Assembly: GCA_902595825.1 (NCBI GenBank)
Contig: CACJRP010000001.1
Coordinates: 62,001-126,000 of the forward strand
DNA length: 64,000 nucleotides
DNA from: an uncultured Bacteroidota bacterium
Lineage (GTDB): Bacteria; Bacteroidota; Bacteroidia; Flavobacteriales; Flavobacteriaceae
Reading direction: 5' to 3'
Below, in pieces: positions 28,888-38,080 of this stretch. Position numbers and translations under genes: made by a program. Every line of letters begins with the position of its first letter. Positions within the stretch are counted from its first letter, which is position 1. The notes under the pieces are model-generated. The model saw nothing but the letters and a program-made list of their open reading frames with translations. It was not told where the DNA came from and did no database searches.

Positions 28888-29111
28888 ATATTAAACTTTT
28901 TAAAAAGTCATTAAGAAAAATTTTATACTTTATAATTCTATGTTTTGTGTCACCAGTAATTATAATGCAAGCTTTTAAAAATAAAGAGAATGTTCTTTTT
29001 TTTCCGGTGCTTTTGTTTGGAATTTTGCTTTCATCAATTGCTGTAGGAATAGGTCTTGTTGGGATAAATCAACTAGTTAAATCATTGATTGGAAAAATAA
29101 ATAAAGATTAA
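28884..29111 (+). CDS. Small two-helix membrane protein (DUF6095-like)
   Basis: A 75-residue protein with two hydrophobic helices (about 13-32 and 42-62) and basic ends. It overlaps the murQ stop by 4 bases, so it is co-translated with it. A short membrane protein (DUF6095-like) immediately follows murQ in many Flavobacteriia, which supports a real gene. No function is known; proximity to a wall-recycling enzyme is only suggestive. Confidence 0.7.
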   Translation: MNIKLFKKSLRKILYFIILCFVSPVIIMQAFKNKENVLFFPVLLFGILLSSIAVGIGLVGINQLVKSLIGKINKD

Positions 29112-29159
29112 TTTATATTTACATTTCAAACTTTTTAAGTTAAATTATTGTTTTTAAAT

Positions 29160-31103
29160 ATGATAAAAATAGTTCTAAAAGATGGATCTAGTAAAAAGTA
29201 TAAAGAAGGAATTTCTGCTTTTAACATTGCAAAAGATATAAGCGAGGGTTTAGCAAGAAATGTCTTATCAGCAAACTTTAATGGACTAACGATTGAATTA
29301 TCATCTAAAATTTTTGAAAGTGGAAAGTTAAATTTTTACACATGGAATGATGTTGAAGGGAAATCAGCATTCTGGCATTCATCGGCTCATATTCTTGCCC
29401 AAACTATTTTGAGTTTATATCCAAAAGTTAAGCTTACTATTGGTCCCTCGATTGAAAGTGGTTTCTATTATGATTTTGATTTAGGGGGCGAAACTATTTC
29501 TGAGAATGATTTTTCAAAAATTGAAAAAAAATTTATGCATTTTGCGGCTCAGAAAAGTGAATTTAAAATGAAGTTTTTGTCAAAATTAGATGCAGAAAAA
29601 TATTATAAAAAAGAGAAAAACCCATACAAATTGGAATTAATTAAAAATCTAAAAGATGGGGAAATCACATTTTGCGATCATTCAGATTTTAGTGATCTTT
29701 GTAAAGGAGGTCATATCCCCCATACAGGACTTGTTAAAGCAGTTAAATTGACAAATGTTGCTGGTGCTTACTGGAAAGGTAACGAAAATAACAAGCAGTT
29801 AACAAGGATATACGGAATTTCATTTCCAAAGCAAAAACTTTTAAAAGAATATAATACTTTAATTAGTGAGGCCAATAAAAGAGACCATAGAAAAATAGGC
29901 AAAGAATTAAATTTATTTACTTTTAGTAATCGAGTTGGTCTAGGTCTGCCACTTTGGCTTCCAAAAGGAACTGATTTAAAAAATAGATTAGAATTATTTT
30001 TAAAAAAAGCGCAAGACAAAGCAGGATACGAATTGGTCGAATCTCCTCATATAGGTAAAAAGGAATTATATGAAACTTCAGGTCACTATGAAAAATATGG
30101 TTTGGACAGTTTTCAACCGATTGAAACTCCTGGAAAAAAAGAAATTTTTCTATTAAAACCTATGAACTGCCCACATCACTGTGAAATTTATAATTCACAG
30201 AGTTTGAGCTATAAAGATCTTCCAAAAAGATACGCGGAGTTTGGTACTGTATATAGGTATGAACAAAGTGGTGAACTTCACGGCTTAACCAGAGTTAGAG
30301 GATTCACACAAGATGATGCACACATTTTTTGTACACCTGACCAATTGGAGGAAGAATTCTTAAAAGTTATAGATTTAGTATCTTATGTTTTTAGAGCAGT
30401 AAGTTTTAATAATTTTAATGTTCAAGTTTCTTTGAGGGATCCAAAAACTCCAGAAAAGTATATTGGTTCAGAAAAAAATTGGAATTTAGCAGAAAAAGCT
30501 ATTTTAAAAGCTGCTGATTTAAAAAAATTAGATTATAAAATTGAATATGGTGAGGCAGCTTTTTATGGGCCAAAATTAGATTTTATGGTAAAAGATGCCT
30601 TAGGAAGAAAGTGGCAGCTAGGCACTATACAAGTAGATTATAATTTACCTGAAAGATTTGACTTAAAGTATAAATCTAAAGATAATATCTTTTTACGCCC
30701 TGTTATGATTCATAGAGCTCCTTTTGGAAGTTTAGAAAGGTTTGTTGCTATTTTACTTGAACATACAAGTGGCAAACTTCCATTATGGTTAATTCCTGAT
30801 CAAGCAATAATATTAACACTTTCTGAAAAGTATGAAAAATACGCTGAAAAAGTTTTAAATAAGATGAAAATTAACGAAATTCGCGCTCTAATTGATAATA
30901 GAAATGAAACTATTGGGAAAAAAATTCGAGACGCTCAGCTAAGAAAATATCCCTACATGTTAATAATCGGTGAAAAAGAAATGAAAGACGACGTCGTATC
31001 TGTAAGAAACTTAGGCCACGGAGATTTAGGGTCTCTAACAACAGAGACTTTTATTGAAAAGTTGTTAGCTGAAATAAAAAATAGTTATTCATTTGAAGTT
31101 TAA
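29160..31103 (+). CDS. thrS: Threonyl-tRNA synthetase
   Basis: Charges tRNA-Thr. The start is set at ATG 29160 (MIKIVLKDGS); a TTG 12 bases upstream would add four residues without family support. The 647-residue protein has the TGS domain (1-60), the editing domain with HSSAHILAQTI and the second metal-binding cluster, and the class II core with zinc-ligand Cys in KPMNCPHHCEIY, motif 2 around TVYRYEQSGELHGLTRVRGF and a C-terminal anticodon domain. It leads the conserved run thrS-infC-rpmI-rplT. Confidence 0.97.
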   Translation: MIKIVLKDGSSKKYKEGISAFNIAKDISEGLARNVLSANFNGLTIELSSKIFESGKLNFYTWNDVEGKSAFWHSSAHILAQTILSLYPKVKLTIGPSIESGFYYDFDLGGETISENDFSKIEKKFMHFAAQKSEFKMKFLSKLDAEKYYKKEKNPYKLELIKNLKDGEITFCDHSDFSDLCKGGHIPHTGLVKAVKLTNVAGAYWKGNENNKQLTRIYGISFPKQKLLKEYNTLISEANKRDHRKIGKELNLFTFSNRVGLGLPLWLPKGTDLKNRLELFLKKAQDKAGYELVESPHIGKKELYETSGHYEKYGLDSFQPIETPGKKEIFLLKPMNCPHHCEIYNSQSLSYKDLPKRYAEFGTVYRYEQSGELHGLTRVRGFTQDDAHIFCTPDQLEEEFLKVIDLVSYVFRAVSFNNFNVQVSLRDPKTPEKYIGSEKNWNLAEKAILKAADLKKLDYKIEYGEAAFYGPKLDFMVKDALGRKWQLGTIQVDYNLPERFDLKYKSKDNIFLRPVMIHRAPFGSLERFVAILLEHTSGKLPLWLIPDQAIILTLSEKYEKYAEKVLNKMKINEIRALIDNRNETIGKKIRDAQLRKYPYMLIIGEKEMKDDVVSVRNLGHGDLGSLTTETFIEKLLAEIKNSYSFEV

Positions 31104-31118
31104 TTTAAATTATTTGTC

Positions 31119-31676
31119 ATAGCAATACGAAGAAGAAGATCCAATAGACCTGGTAGGATAATAAAAGAAAATCCTCATCTAATTAATGAAAAAATACTTG
31201 CTAATGAGGTAAGGTTAGTCGGAGACAATATCCAAACAGGAGTATATACCAAACAAAAAGCCTTACAAATGGCAAATAACTTAGATTTAGATTTAGTTGA
31301 AATTTCTGGAAAAGCAGTTCCACCTGTTTGTAAAATCTTAGAATATAAAAAATTTCTTTACGAACAAAAGAAAAGAGACAAGGTTTTGAAATCTAAGACA
31401 ACAAAAGTCATCATTAAAGAAATTAGGTTTGGACCACAAACTGATGAACATGATTATTTATTCAAAAAAAAACATGCTGAAAAATTTTTGAAAGATGGTG
31501 CAAAATTAAAAGCTTTTGTTTTCTTTAAAGGAAGATCAATTATATTTAAAGATCAAGGACAAATCCTATTATTAAGGTTGGCTCAGGATTTAGAAGAATT
31601 TGGAAAGGTAGAACAGCTTCCAAAATTAGAGGGTAAAAGAATGATTATGTTTATTAACCCAAAGAAAATTAAATAA
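31119..31676 (+). CDS. infC: Translation initiation factor IF-3, probable ATA start
   Basis: IF-3 (185 residues) checks start-codon fidelity on the 30S subunit. The first ATG in frame (31269) would remove the N-domain. Reading upstream in the same frame gives a conserved IF-3 N-terminus ([11 protein letters not shown], then ENPHLIN and VRLVGDN) beginning after an ATA at 31119. The only codons between that ATA and the in-frame thrS stop at 31101-31103 are TTT AAA TTA TTT GTC, none a usual start. AUU starts are known in enterobacterial infC, where IF-3 represses its own mRNA; ATA here fits the same logic. The C-domain includes [14 protein letters not shown]. Confidence 0.9.
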   Translation: MAIRRRRSNRPGRIIKENPHLINEKILANEVRLVGDNIQTGVYTKQKALQMANNLDLDLVEISGKAVPPVCKILEYKKFLYEQKKRDKVLKSKTTKVIIKEIRFGPQTDEHDYLFKKKHAEKFLKDGAKLKAFVFFKGRSIIFKDQGQILLLRLAQDLEEFGKVEQLPKLEGKRMIMFINPKKIK

Positions 31677-31691
31677 TTTAAATTTAAAATT

Positions 31692-31889
31692 ATGCCAAAA
31701 ATGAAAACCAAATCAAGTGCGAAAAAAAGATTTAAATTAACGGGCACTGGTAAAATAAAAAGAAAAAAAGCTTTTAAAAATCATATTTTGACTAAGAAGT
31801 CAAAAAAAAGAAAGTTAAAATTAACCCATTCTACTCTTGTTCATAAAAGTGACCTACAGAACATAGAACTACAGTTAAGATTAAAATAG
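31692..31889 (+). CDS. rpmI: 50S ribosomal protein L35
   Basis: A 65-residue, strongly basic ribosomal protein with the family N-terminus [20 protein letters not shown] and an [12 protein letters not shown]-like core (here [14 protein letters not shown]). It lies 15 bases after infC and 19 bases before rplT, in the conserved infC-rpmI-rplT order. Confidence 0.96.
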   Translation: MPKMKTKSSAKKRFKLTGTGKIKRKKAFKNHILTKKSKKRKLKLTHSTLVHKSDLQNIELQLRLK

Positions 31890-31908
31890 TATTTTAAAAA
31901 TATAAAAA

Positions 31909-32253
31909 ATGCCAAGATCACAAAATTCAGTTGCATCAAGAAATAAAAGAAAGAAAATCCTAAAAAAAGCTAAAGGATACTATGGTAGAAGAAAAAATGT
32001 TTGGAAAGTGGCAAAAAATGCCGTTGAAAAAGGACTTTTATATTCTTACAGAGATCGAAAAAACAAAAAAAGATCTTTTAGATTGTTATGGATAATTCGC
32101 ATAAATGCTGCTGCGAAATTGAATGGAATCTCTTACAGTAAACTAATTTCAAATTTAAAATCCAAAAAGGTTTATTTAGACAGAAAAGTTTTGTCAGACA
32201 TAGCAATGAATCATCCTGATACATTTAGTAAAATAGTAAATAAAGTAAAGTAA
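31909..32253 (+). CDS. rplT: 50S ribosomal protein L20
   Basis: A 114-residue 23S rRNA-binding assembly protein with N-terminal extension [20 protein letters not shown], then [23 protein letters not shown] and [21 protein letters not shown], both hallmark L20 segments. In enterobacteria L20 represses rpmI-rplT by binding its own leader; the short gaps here leave no room for an obvious copy of that structure. It is the last gene of the run and ends 4 bases before the convergent dnaB stop. Confidence 0.96.
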   Translation: MPRSQNSVASRNKRKKILKKAKGYYGRRKNVWKVAKNAVEKGLLYSYRDRKNKKRSFRLLWIIRINAAAKLNGISYSKLISNLKSKKVYLDRKVLSDIAMNHPDTFSKIVNKVK

Positions 32254-32257
32254 AAAA

Positions 32258-33763
32258 TCAAAAAGGCGTCAAATCGTCTTTACTTTCAAAACCCCCTTCG
32301 GCCGGATCCCTTCTTTTTTTAACTTCATTTATTTTAGAAGGATACTCAAACGGTGAACCCATATCACTTAAATTTTCAAATTTCCCAAGTTGAGGTGTAA
32401 ATTTAAGTCTTATTGAGTCTAAGCCACCATTTCTATGTTTTGCCACTATAAAATCTGCTTGTCCTTCTGATGAGGACCTGTCATCATCATCCCACTCATC
32501 TATGCCATAGTATTCTGGTCTATAAATGAATGAAACTATATCAGCGTCTTGTTCAATTGCACCAGAATCTCTTAAATCTGACAGTATTGGTCTTTTGGTT
32601 CCACCTCTTGTTTCTACTGCTCGAGATAATTGGGAAAGAGCGATAACAGGTACATTAAGTTCTTTAGCTAATGCTTTTAAATTCCTTGAAATTGACGATA
32701 TTTCTTGTTCTCTATTTCCAATTTTACTAGCTGTTCCAGAAGTCATTAACTGTAAATAATCAACAATAATCAATCTAATACCATGTTTAGAAGATAATCT
32801 TCTAGCTTTTGCTCTAAGATCGAAAATTGAAAGAGAGGGACTGTCGTCTATATACAGAGGTGCTTTTTCTAATTCACCAACTTTAACATTTAGTTGTTCC
32901 CATTCATGACTTTCAAGTTTTCCAGTTCTTAACTTTTCGGATGTCAACCCAGTTTCAGCTGAAATTAATCTTGTAATCAATTGAACTGAGGACATTTCTA
33001 GTGAAAAGAAGGCTACTGGAGTTTTTTTTTGAACGGCAATATTTCTAGCCATCGATAAAGTAAGAGCAGTTTTACCCATACCTGGTCTTGCAGCGATAAT
33101 AATTAGATCACTTGGTTGCCACCCTGAAGTAAGTAAATCAAGTTTATCAAATCCTGTTGCGACTCCACTCAATCCGTCCTTATTTGAAATATCTTCAATT
33201 CTTTTTTTTGCTTGAATTACCAAACTCTGAGCTGTTTCTGAAGATTTTTTAATATTGCCTTGAGTAATATCATATAATTTTGATTCTGCCTCATCTAGTA
33301 AATCAAATACATCTACTGAATCTTTAAATGAATTTTCTATAATTTCATTTGATATTCTAATTAAGGATCTTTGAATAAATTTCTGGAGTATAATTCTAGC
33401 ATGGAATTCAATATTTGCAGATGTTGAAACTTTTTTTGACAATTGAACAAGATAAAAGTCTCCTCCAACCCTTTCTAAAACACCCATTTTTCTTAGCATA
33501 GCTGAAACTGTTAAAAGGTCAATAGGCTCGGATGACTGAAAAAGACCGTAGATAGCTTCAAAAATATTTTGATGTGACTCTTTGTAAAAAGCCTCTTTTT
33601 GAAGAATATCAATCACTTCATCAACACCTTTTTTATCAATTAACATCGCACCCAGTACTGCTTCTTCTAGATCTATGGCTTGAGGGGGAATTCTTCCGGA
33701 ATCTAAATTAAATATGCCTTTATTAACACTTTTAGATGATAGTAATTCGTCTCTTTTTTCCAC
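32258..33763 (-). CDS. dnaB: Replicative DNA helicase
   Basis: Unwinds the replication fork. The 501-residue protein has the N-terminal DnaB domain (RIPPQAIDLEEAVLGAML) and the RecA-like C-terminal domain with Walker A AARPGMGKTAL, FSLEMSSVQLITRL, Walker B RLIIVDYLQLM, and SDLRDSGAIEQDADIV with the arginine-finger region. No intein interrupts it. The start is GTG at 33763. The roughly 120-base region upstream is AT-rich and has no clear promoter. Confidence 0.96.
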   Translation of the reverse strand: MEKRDELLSSKSVNKGIFNLDSGRIPPQAIDLEEAVLGAMLIDKKGVDEVIDILQKEAFYKESHQNIFEAIYGLFQSSEPIDLLTVSAMLRKMGVLERVGGDFYLVQLSKKVSTSANIEFHARIILQKFIQRSLIRISNEIIENSFKDSVDVFDLLDEAESKLYDITQGNIKKSSETAQSLVIQAKKRIEDISNKDGLSGVATGFDKLDLLTSGWQPSDLIIIAARPGMGKTALTLSMARNIAVQKKTPVAFFSLEMSSVQLITRLISAETGLTSEKLRTGKLESHEWEQLNVKVGELEKAPLYIDDSPSLSIFDLRAKARRLSSKHGIRLIIVDYLQLMTSGTASKIGNREQEISSISRNLKALAKELNVPVIALSQLSRAVETRGGTKRPILSDLRDSGAIEQDADIVSFIYRPEYYGIDEWDDDDRSSSEGQADFIVAKHRNGGLDSIRLKFTPQLGKFENLSDMGSPFEYPSKINEVKKRRDPAEGGFESKDDLTPF

Positions 33764-33884
33764 ATTTAAATGTAAAAAAAAGAATAGTATATTTCATTTT
33801 AAAAAAAATTAAAGTGTGATAAAAAAGTCAACAGTAAGTGTTTATAATTATATAGAAATTGTTAATACTTGATAATGTTATTAT

Positions 33885-34838
33885 TTAACTCTTAAAAACC
33901 CCCATTTTTTCAAATTTGGTTCTCCTTAAATTGATTAAATCGTTAGTTGGTAGTTTCTCAAGTTCTAAAAATGATTTGGTTATTTCATTCCCAACAATAG
34001 TAAACATTTTTTCTCTATTTTGATGAGCTCCTCCAAGGGGTTCTCTAATTATTTTGTCAATTAATTTCGATTTTTTCATATCTTGGGCTGTAAGTTTTAA
34101 TGACTCGGCTGCTTTCTCCTTGTACTCCCAACTTCTCCATAATATTGATGAACATGATTCAGGTGATATAACTGAATACCATGTATTTTCTAGCATCAAA
34201 ATCCTGTCGCCAATTCCTATGCCTAAAGCACCCCCCGAGGCTCCTTCTCCAATAATTATGTTAATAATCGGGACTTTTATAGAAAGCATACTAAAAATGT
34301 TTCTAGCTATTGCTTCCCCTTGTCCCCTTTCTTCGGCTTCTTGTCCTGGATAAGCCCCAGGCGTGTCTATTAAACAGACAATAGGAATATTAAATTTCTC
34401 TGCAGATTTCATTACTCTTAAAGCTTTTCTGTAGCCTTCAGGATTAGCCATTCCAAAATTTCTATATTTTCTTGTAACAGTATTATAACCCTTTTGAGTT
34501 CCGACAAACATAAAAGTTTGATATTTTACTTTTCCCAAACCAGCAATCATGGCTTTGTCATCTTTAACGTTTCTGTCACCGTGAAGTTCCAAAAATGAAT
34601 TTCCACATATTGCTTTAATATAATCTAATGTATATGGTCGAGAAGGATGTCTGGATAATTGGACCCTTTGCCATGGAGTAAGATTTCCATATATCTTCTC
34701 TTTGGTTTTTTTTAGCTTTAACTCCAATTTGGAGCAAGTATCAGTAACGTCAATATCACTTTCACTGCCAATCACCTCACATTTTGATAATTGTTCTTGA
34801 ATTTCTTTTATAGGTAATTCAAAATCTAGATATTCCAT
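33885..34838 (-). CDS. accA: Acetyl-CoA carboxylase carboxyltransferase subunit alpha
   Basis: Alpha subunit of the carboxyltransferase that forms malonyl-CoA. The 317-residue protein has the family N-terminus [39 protein letters not shown], and the oxyanion-hole region around [35 protein letters not shown]. The beta subunit is not in the window. The DMT transporter gene lies downstream on the coding strand, with about 46 bases to its own upstream neighbour. Confidence 0.96.
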   Translation of the reverse strand: MEYLDFELPIKEIQEQLSKCEVIGSESDIDVTDTCSKLELKLKKTKEKIYGNLTPWQRVQLSRHPSRPYTLDYIKAICGNSFLELHGDRNVKDDKAMIAGLGKVKYQTFMFVGTQKGYNTVTRKYRNFGMANPEGYRKALRVMKSAEKFNIPIVCLIDTPGAYPGQEAEERGQGEAIARNIFSMLSIKVPIINIIIGEGASGGALGIGIGDRILMLENTWYSVISPESCSSILWRSWEYKEKAAESLKLTAQDMKKSKLIDKIIREPLGGAHQNREKMFTIVGNEITKSFLELEKLPTNDLINLRRTKFEKMGVFKS

Positions 34839-34868
34839 TCAAATTAAATAAATATAAAAGTATAATTT

Positions 34869-35750
34869 TTAAGATATTTTTTTATACTTAAATACAATAT
34901 TTCCTAAAACTCCTAATAATATTATTCCAGCTCCAATGTAAAATTGAACATCCATATATTCCTTTTCACCAAAAATAATTAATGAAAAAAAGATGCCATA
35001 AACGGGTTCAAGATTTAGTGAAATCATCATAGTATAAGGTGATATGGATTTTAAGATATAGTTAGAGGCTACGAATGCATATGCAGTGCATAATGAGCCT
35101 AAAATAAAAATATAAATCCAGTTAGAAATTTTAATAGAACTAGGCTTTGGAAGTTTAATATCAGAAAATATAATTAATAATGAAATTATGAAAAAACCAA
35201 AAATTATTTCGTAAAATGAAATTTGAAAAGATGAGTGTTTCTTAATCAAATATCCATTTAGAAGAGAAAATAGAACAGATAAAAGAGTACAAATAAGTGA
35301 AATAAAAATGGCAAAATAGTTCTCTGATTGAATTCCAAAAATAACTGATAATCCAATAATTGCCACTAATCCGAACAATAACTCATGAATCATAAAAGAT
35401 CTTTTATAAAAAAGAGGCTCTAGAAAAGAAGCCATTAAAGATGCTGTGGACAAAACGGATAGAGTTAATGAAATAGAAGAAATTTTTATTGAGTAAAAAA
35501 ATAGATACCAATGAATTGATATCAACACACCTCCAAATAAAAATTTTAAAACACTAAACTTATCAAATTTCAATGCGTCTTTGAAAAAAAAAAACAAAAA
35601 ACCAAAAATTAAAATTGCTGCAATTAATAATCTTAACCAAACAATTAAAAGTGGATTAAGATCAATTAGTGCCCCGAAAATAGAGGTGAAACCCCATAGA
35701 AAAATCAAGAAATGTAAATGAATTAAGCTTTTGTAATTATCTTTTTGCAT
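34869..35750 (-). CDS. EamA/DMT-family membrane transporter
   Basis: A ten-helix membrane protein of about 293 residues with two EamA repeats (roughly residues 5-135 and 150-285). The helix ALIDLNPLLIVWLRLLIAAIL and the late LNLEPVYGIFFSLIIFGE are typical of DMT transporters. The longest frame starts at 35780, but the start at the Met of MQKDNYKSL (35750) is more likely, since the preceding ten residues are poorly conserved-looking and overlap the LptF/LptG-like gene further. It still overlaps that gene by 14 bases. The substrate, likely a metabolite or amino acid, is unknown. Confidence 0.85.
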   Translation of the reverse strand: MQKDNYKSLIHLHFLIFLWGFTSIFGALIDLNPLLIVWLRLLIAAILIFGFLFFFFKDALKFDKFSVLKFLFGGVLISIHWYLFFYSIKISSISLTLSVLSTASLMASFLEPLFYKRSFMIHELLFGLVAIIGLSVIFGIQSENYFAIFISLICTLLSVLFSLLNGYLIKKHSSFQISFYEIIFGFFIISLLIIFSDIKLPKPSSIKISNWIYIFILGSLCTAYAFVASNYILKSISPYTMMISLNLEPVYGIFFSLIIFGEKEYMDVQFYIGAGIILLGVLGNIVFKYKKIS

Positions 35751-36816
35751 ATTTGATAAGAAAGTATCCCAATCCTCCAAAAAATACTATAGGAGACCAT
35801 GCAGCAACAGCAGCTGAAAAGTTTGATTTATTCACCAAAACAACTAAAATTTTGTCTATAAATATAAATGAAAATCCCATCAGAATCCCCATTGCTAGAT
35901 TAATACCCATACCTCCTCTTCGTCTAACAGATGATACTGATACTGATATTAGAGTAAGAACAAATACGGACATTGGCAAACTATACCTTTTGTGTCTAAC
36001 TAATAAATGTTGATTAATTAATTTGGACCCTGATTTAATTTCAGATTTAATAAATTTATTCAACTCAAAAAGGGTTAATGTTTCAGCTTCATATTTTAGA
36101 GGTGAAAGATCCTGAATATTAAAATTAAAAATAGTATCAACTGACTTTTTTTTTATTAAAATTTCTTCGTCTTCATAAATAACTCTCTTTCTGAAATTTA
36201 GCAGACGAAAGACAGAATCAGACTTAATCCATCTTATTGATTGAGCCATAATTTTAAACTTTAACTTTTCGTTATCAAAATACTCAAGAGTAAAATCTAA
36301 AGCTCTTTCTCTGGTGGGGTTGTAACTGCTGACGTAAACAAACTCATTTTTAGAGATTTGTTTAAAAACTCTTGATGTGTTTCTAATCTCGGATTTTTTA
36401 TTTAAATATTTGTAATTAAACTCATTAAATCCTCTGCTCGCGTTAGGAACTACAAACATGCCGATAAAAAAGGATATAATCGAAATTAATAATGCAGATA
36501 TTAAATAAGGTCTAAGAAATCTTGTGTATGAAACGCCTGAACTCAAAACTGAAATAATCTCTGTATTATTAGCTAGTTTTGATGTAAACCAAATTACCGA
36601 TAAAAATAAAAGGATTGGGAAAAGTAAATTTCCAAAATACCACATAAAGTCAAAATAATAATCAATAATCTCTTTAATTGGTATCTCGTTTTCTTTAAAC
36701 TTATCTATCCTCTCAGCTACATCAACCATTATGCCAACTGGGATGAATAAAAAAAGTGCAACTAAAAAGGTTGTTAAATATTTTTTGATTATGTATGTAT
36801 CTAAAATTTTAAGCAT
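35737..36816 (-). CDS. LptF/LptG-family permease
   Basis: A 359-residue inner-membrane protein of the lipopolysaccharide export ABC transporter. Three N-terminal helices (TFLVALFLFIPVGIMV, FMWYFGNLLFPILLFLSV, LISALLISIISFFIGM), a periplasmic beta-jellyroll (about 125-255) and three C-terminal helices match LptF/LptG. Which of the two paralogues it is cannot be told here. It begins 1 base before the tgt stop on the coding strand. LPS transport fits with BamD as part of general outer-membrane assembly. Confidence 0.9.
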   Translation of the reverse strand: MLKILDTYIIKKYLTTFLVALFLFIPVGIMVDVAERIDKFKENEIPIKEIIDYYFDFMWYFGNLLFPILLFLSVIWFTSKLANNTEIISVLSSGVSYTRFLRPYLISALLISIISFFIGMFVVPNASRGFNEFNYKYLNKKSEIRNTSRVFKQISKNEFVYVSSYNPTRERALDFTLEYFDNEKLKFKIMAQSIRWIKSDSVFRLLNFRKRVIYEDEEILIKKKSVDTIFNFNIQDLSPLKYEAETLTLFELNKFIKSEIKSGSKLINQHLLVRHKRYSLPMSVFVLTLISVSVSSVRRRGGMGINLAMGILMGFSFIFIDKILVVLVNKSNFSAAVAAWSPIVFFGGLGYFLIKYAKR

Positions 36817-37947
36817 TTAAATCCTAGTGTTTAATTTTTTTACCATACTGTTTTTCCAAGATGCGAATTCGCCTGCCATTATTTTCTCTCTCGCAATTTT
36901 TAATAAAATATTATAAAAATTCAAATTATGAATGGTAGCTATTTGACCTCCAAGAATTTCATTTGCTGTGAAAAGGTGTCTAAGATAAGCTTTTGAATAT
37001 TGATTTTCGTAACCTTTATTGTCCATAGTTTCAATTTTTGAATAGTCACTCTCCCATTTTTTATTTTTTATATTAATAATTCCGTCAAAAGTAAACAACA
37101 TTCCATTCCTTCCGTTTCTTGTTGGAATTACACAATCAAACATATCAACGCCGTTAGAGATATTTTCTAATAAATTTACAGGCGTTCCCACACCCATTAA
37201 ATATCTAGGTTTGTCGGAAGGTAAAATTGAGCAGACCAAATTTGAAACTTTATACATCTCTTCGTTTGGCTCCCCTACGGATAAGCCCCCAATTGCATAC
37301 CCTTTTGCGAATTTATTCGAAACAAATTCTGCTGATTCTTTTCTTAGGTCGTTATAAACACCTCCTTGAACAATTGGAAATAAGTATTGCTCTTTATCAT
37401 ACAAGAATGGAGATTTTTTGTCCTTTTTTATACATCTTTCTAACCATCTGTGAGTTAATTTCATTGAATTCTTAACATATTGAAATTTACATGGATATGG
37501 AGGGCATTCATCAAAAGCCATTATTATATCTGCACCGATTTCCCTCTGAATTTCGATTACTGACTCAGGAGTCAATAAATGATTACTTCCGTCAATATGG
37601 GACTGGAATAAAACCCCTTTTTCTGATATTTTTCTTCTACTTGATAGTGAATAGACTTGATATCCTCCAGAGTCTGTTAGTATCATTCCGTCCCAATTCA
37701 TAAATTTATGTATTCCCCCTGCGCCTCTAATAACTCTAGTACCAGGTCTTAAATATAGGTGATACGTATTACTCAAAATAATTTTAGAATTTAGTCGTTC
37801 CTTTAAAATTTTTTGGTCAATTCCCTTAACTGAAGCCTGAGTACCAACGGGCATAAAAATCGGTGTGTTTATCTCTCCTGCTGAACAACTTAAAATACCA
37901 GCACGAGCATTCGAACTAATATCTTTTTTAATTAATTTAAATTCCAT
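36817..37947 (-). CDS. tgt: Queuine tRNA-ribosyltransferase lacking the zinc cysteines
   Basis: Exchanges G34 for a queuosine precursor in GUN-anticodon tRNAs. The 376-residue TIM barrel has the Asp of LTDSGGYQVYSL, QREIGADIIMAFDECPPYP, GGLSVGEPNEEM and the nucleophilic Asp in MFDCVIPTRNGRNG. Where other family members have the CxCxxC zinc ligands, this protein reads IETMDNKGYENQYSKAYLRHL: none of the three Cys is present, though the later His remains. The structure must be stabilised another way. The gene is divergent from transketolase across 133 bases that include a GAACAA/TTGTTC palindrome. Confidence 0.93.
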   Translation of the reverse strand: MEFKLIKKDISSNARAGILSCSAGEINTPIFMPVGTQASVKGIDQKILKERLNSKIILSNTYHLYLRPGTRVIRGAGGIHKFMNWDGMILTDSGGYQVYSLSSRRKISEKGVLFQSHIDGSNHLLTPESVIEIQREIGADIIMAFDECPPYPCKFQYVKNSMKLTHRWLERCIKKDKKSPFLYDKEQYLFPIVQGGVYNDLRKESAEFVSNKFAKGYAIGGLSVGEPNEEMYKVSNLVCSILPSDKPRYLMGVGTPVNLLENISNGVDMFDCVIPTRNGRNGMLFTFDGIINIKNKKWESDYSKIETMDNKGYENQYSKAYLRHLFTANEILGGQIATIHNLNFYNILLKIAREKIMAGEFASWKNSMVKKLNTRI

Positions 37948-37986
37948 TCTTTTTGAGAATAAATATTAAAGATTGAAAAAATTAAT

Positions 37987-38001
37987 GAACAATAATTGTT
38001 C
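37987..38001. repeat. Inverted repeat between tgt and transketolase genes
   Basis: GAACAA-TAA-TTGTTC is a perfect 6-base inverted repeat with a 3-base centre in the divergent 133-base intergenic region. Its spacing to the starts (40 bases to tgt, 79 bases to the transketolase ATG) is suitable for an operator. It has no T-run, so it is not a usual terminator. A regulator is not identified. Confidence 0.35.
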
Positions 38002-38080
38002 GTAATCTTTTCAAAATTGATGCTCATTGCCCCAATGAAATTAATCTAAAAAATTAAATTTACAATATAAAGTAAAGGTT

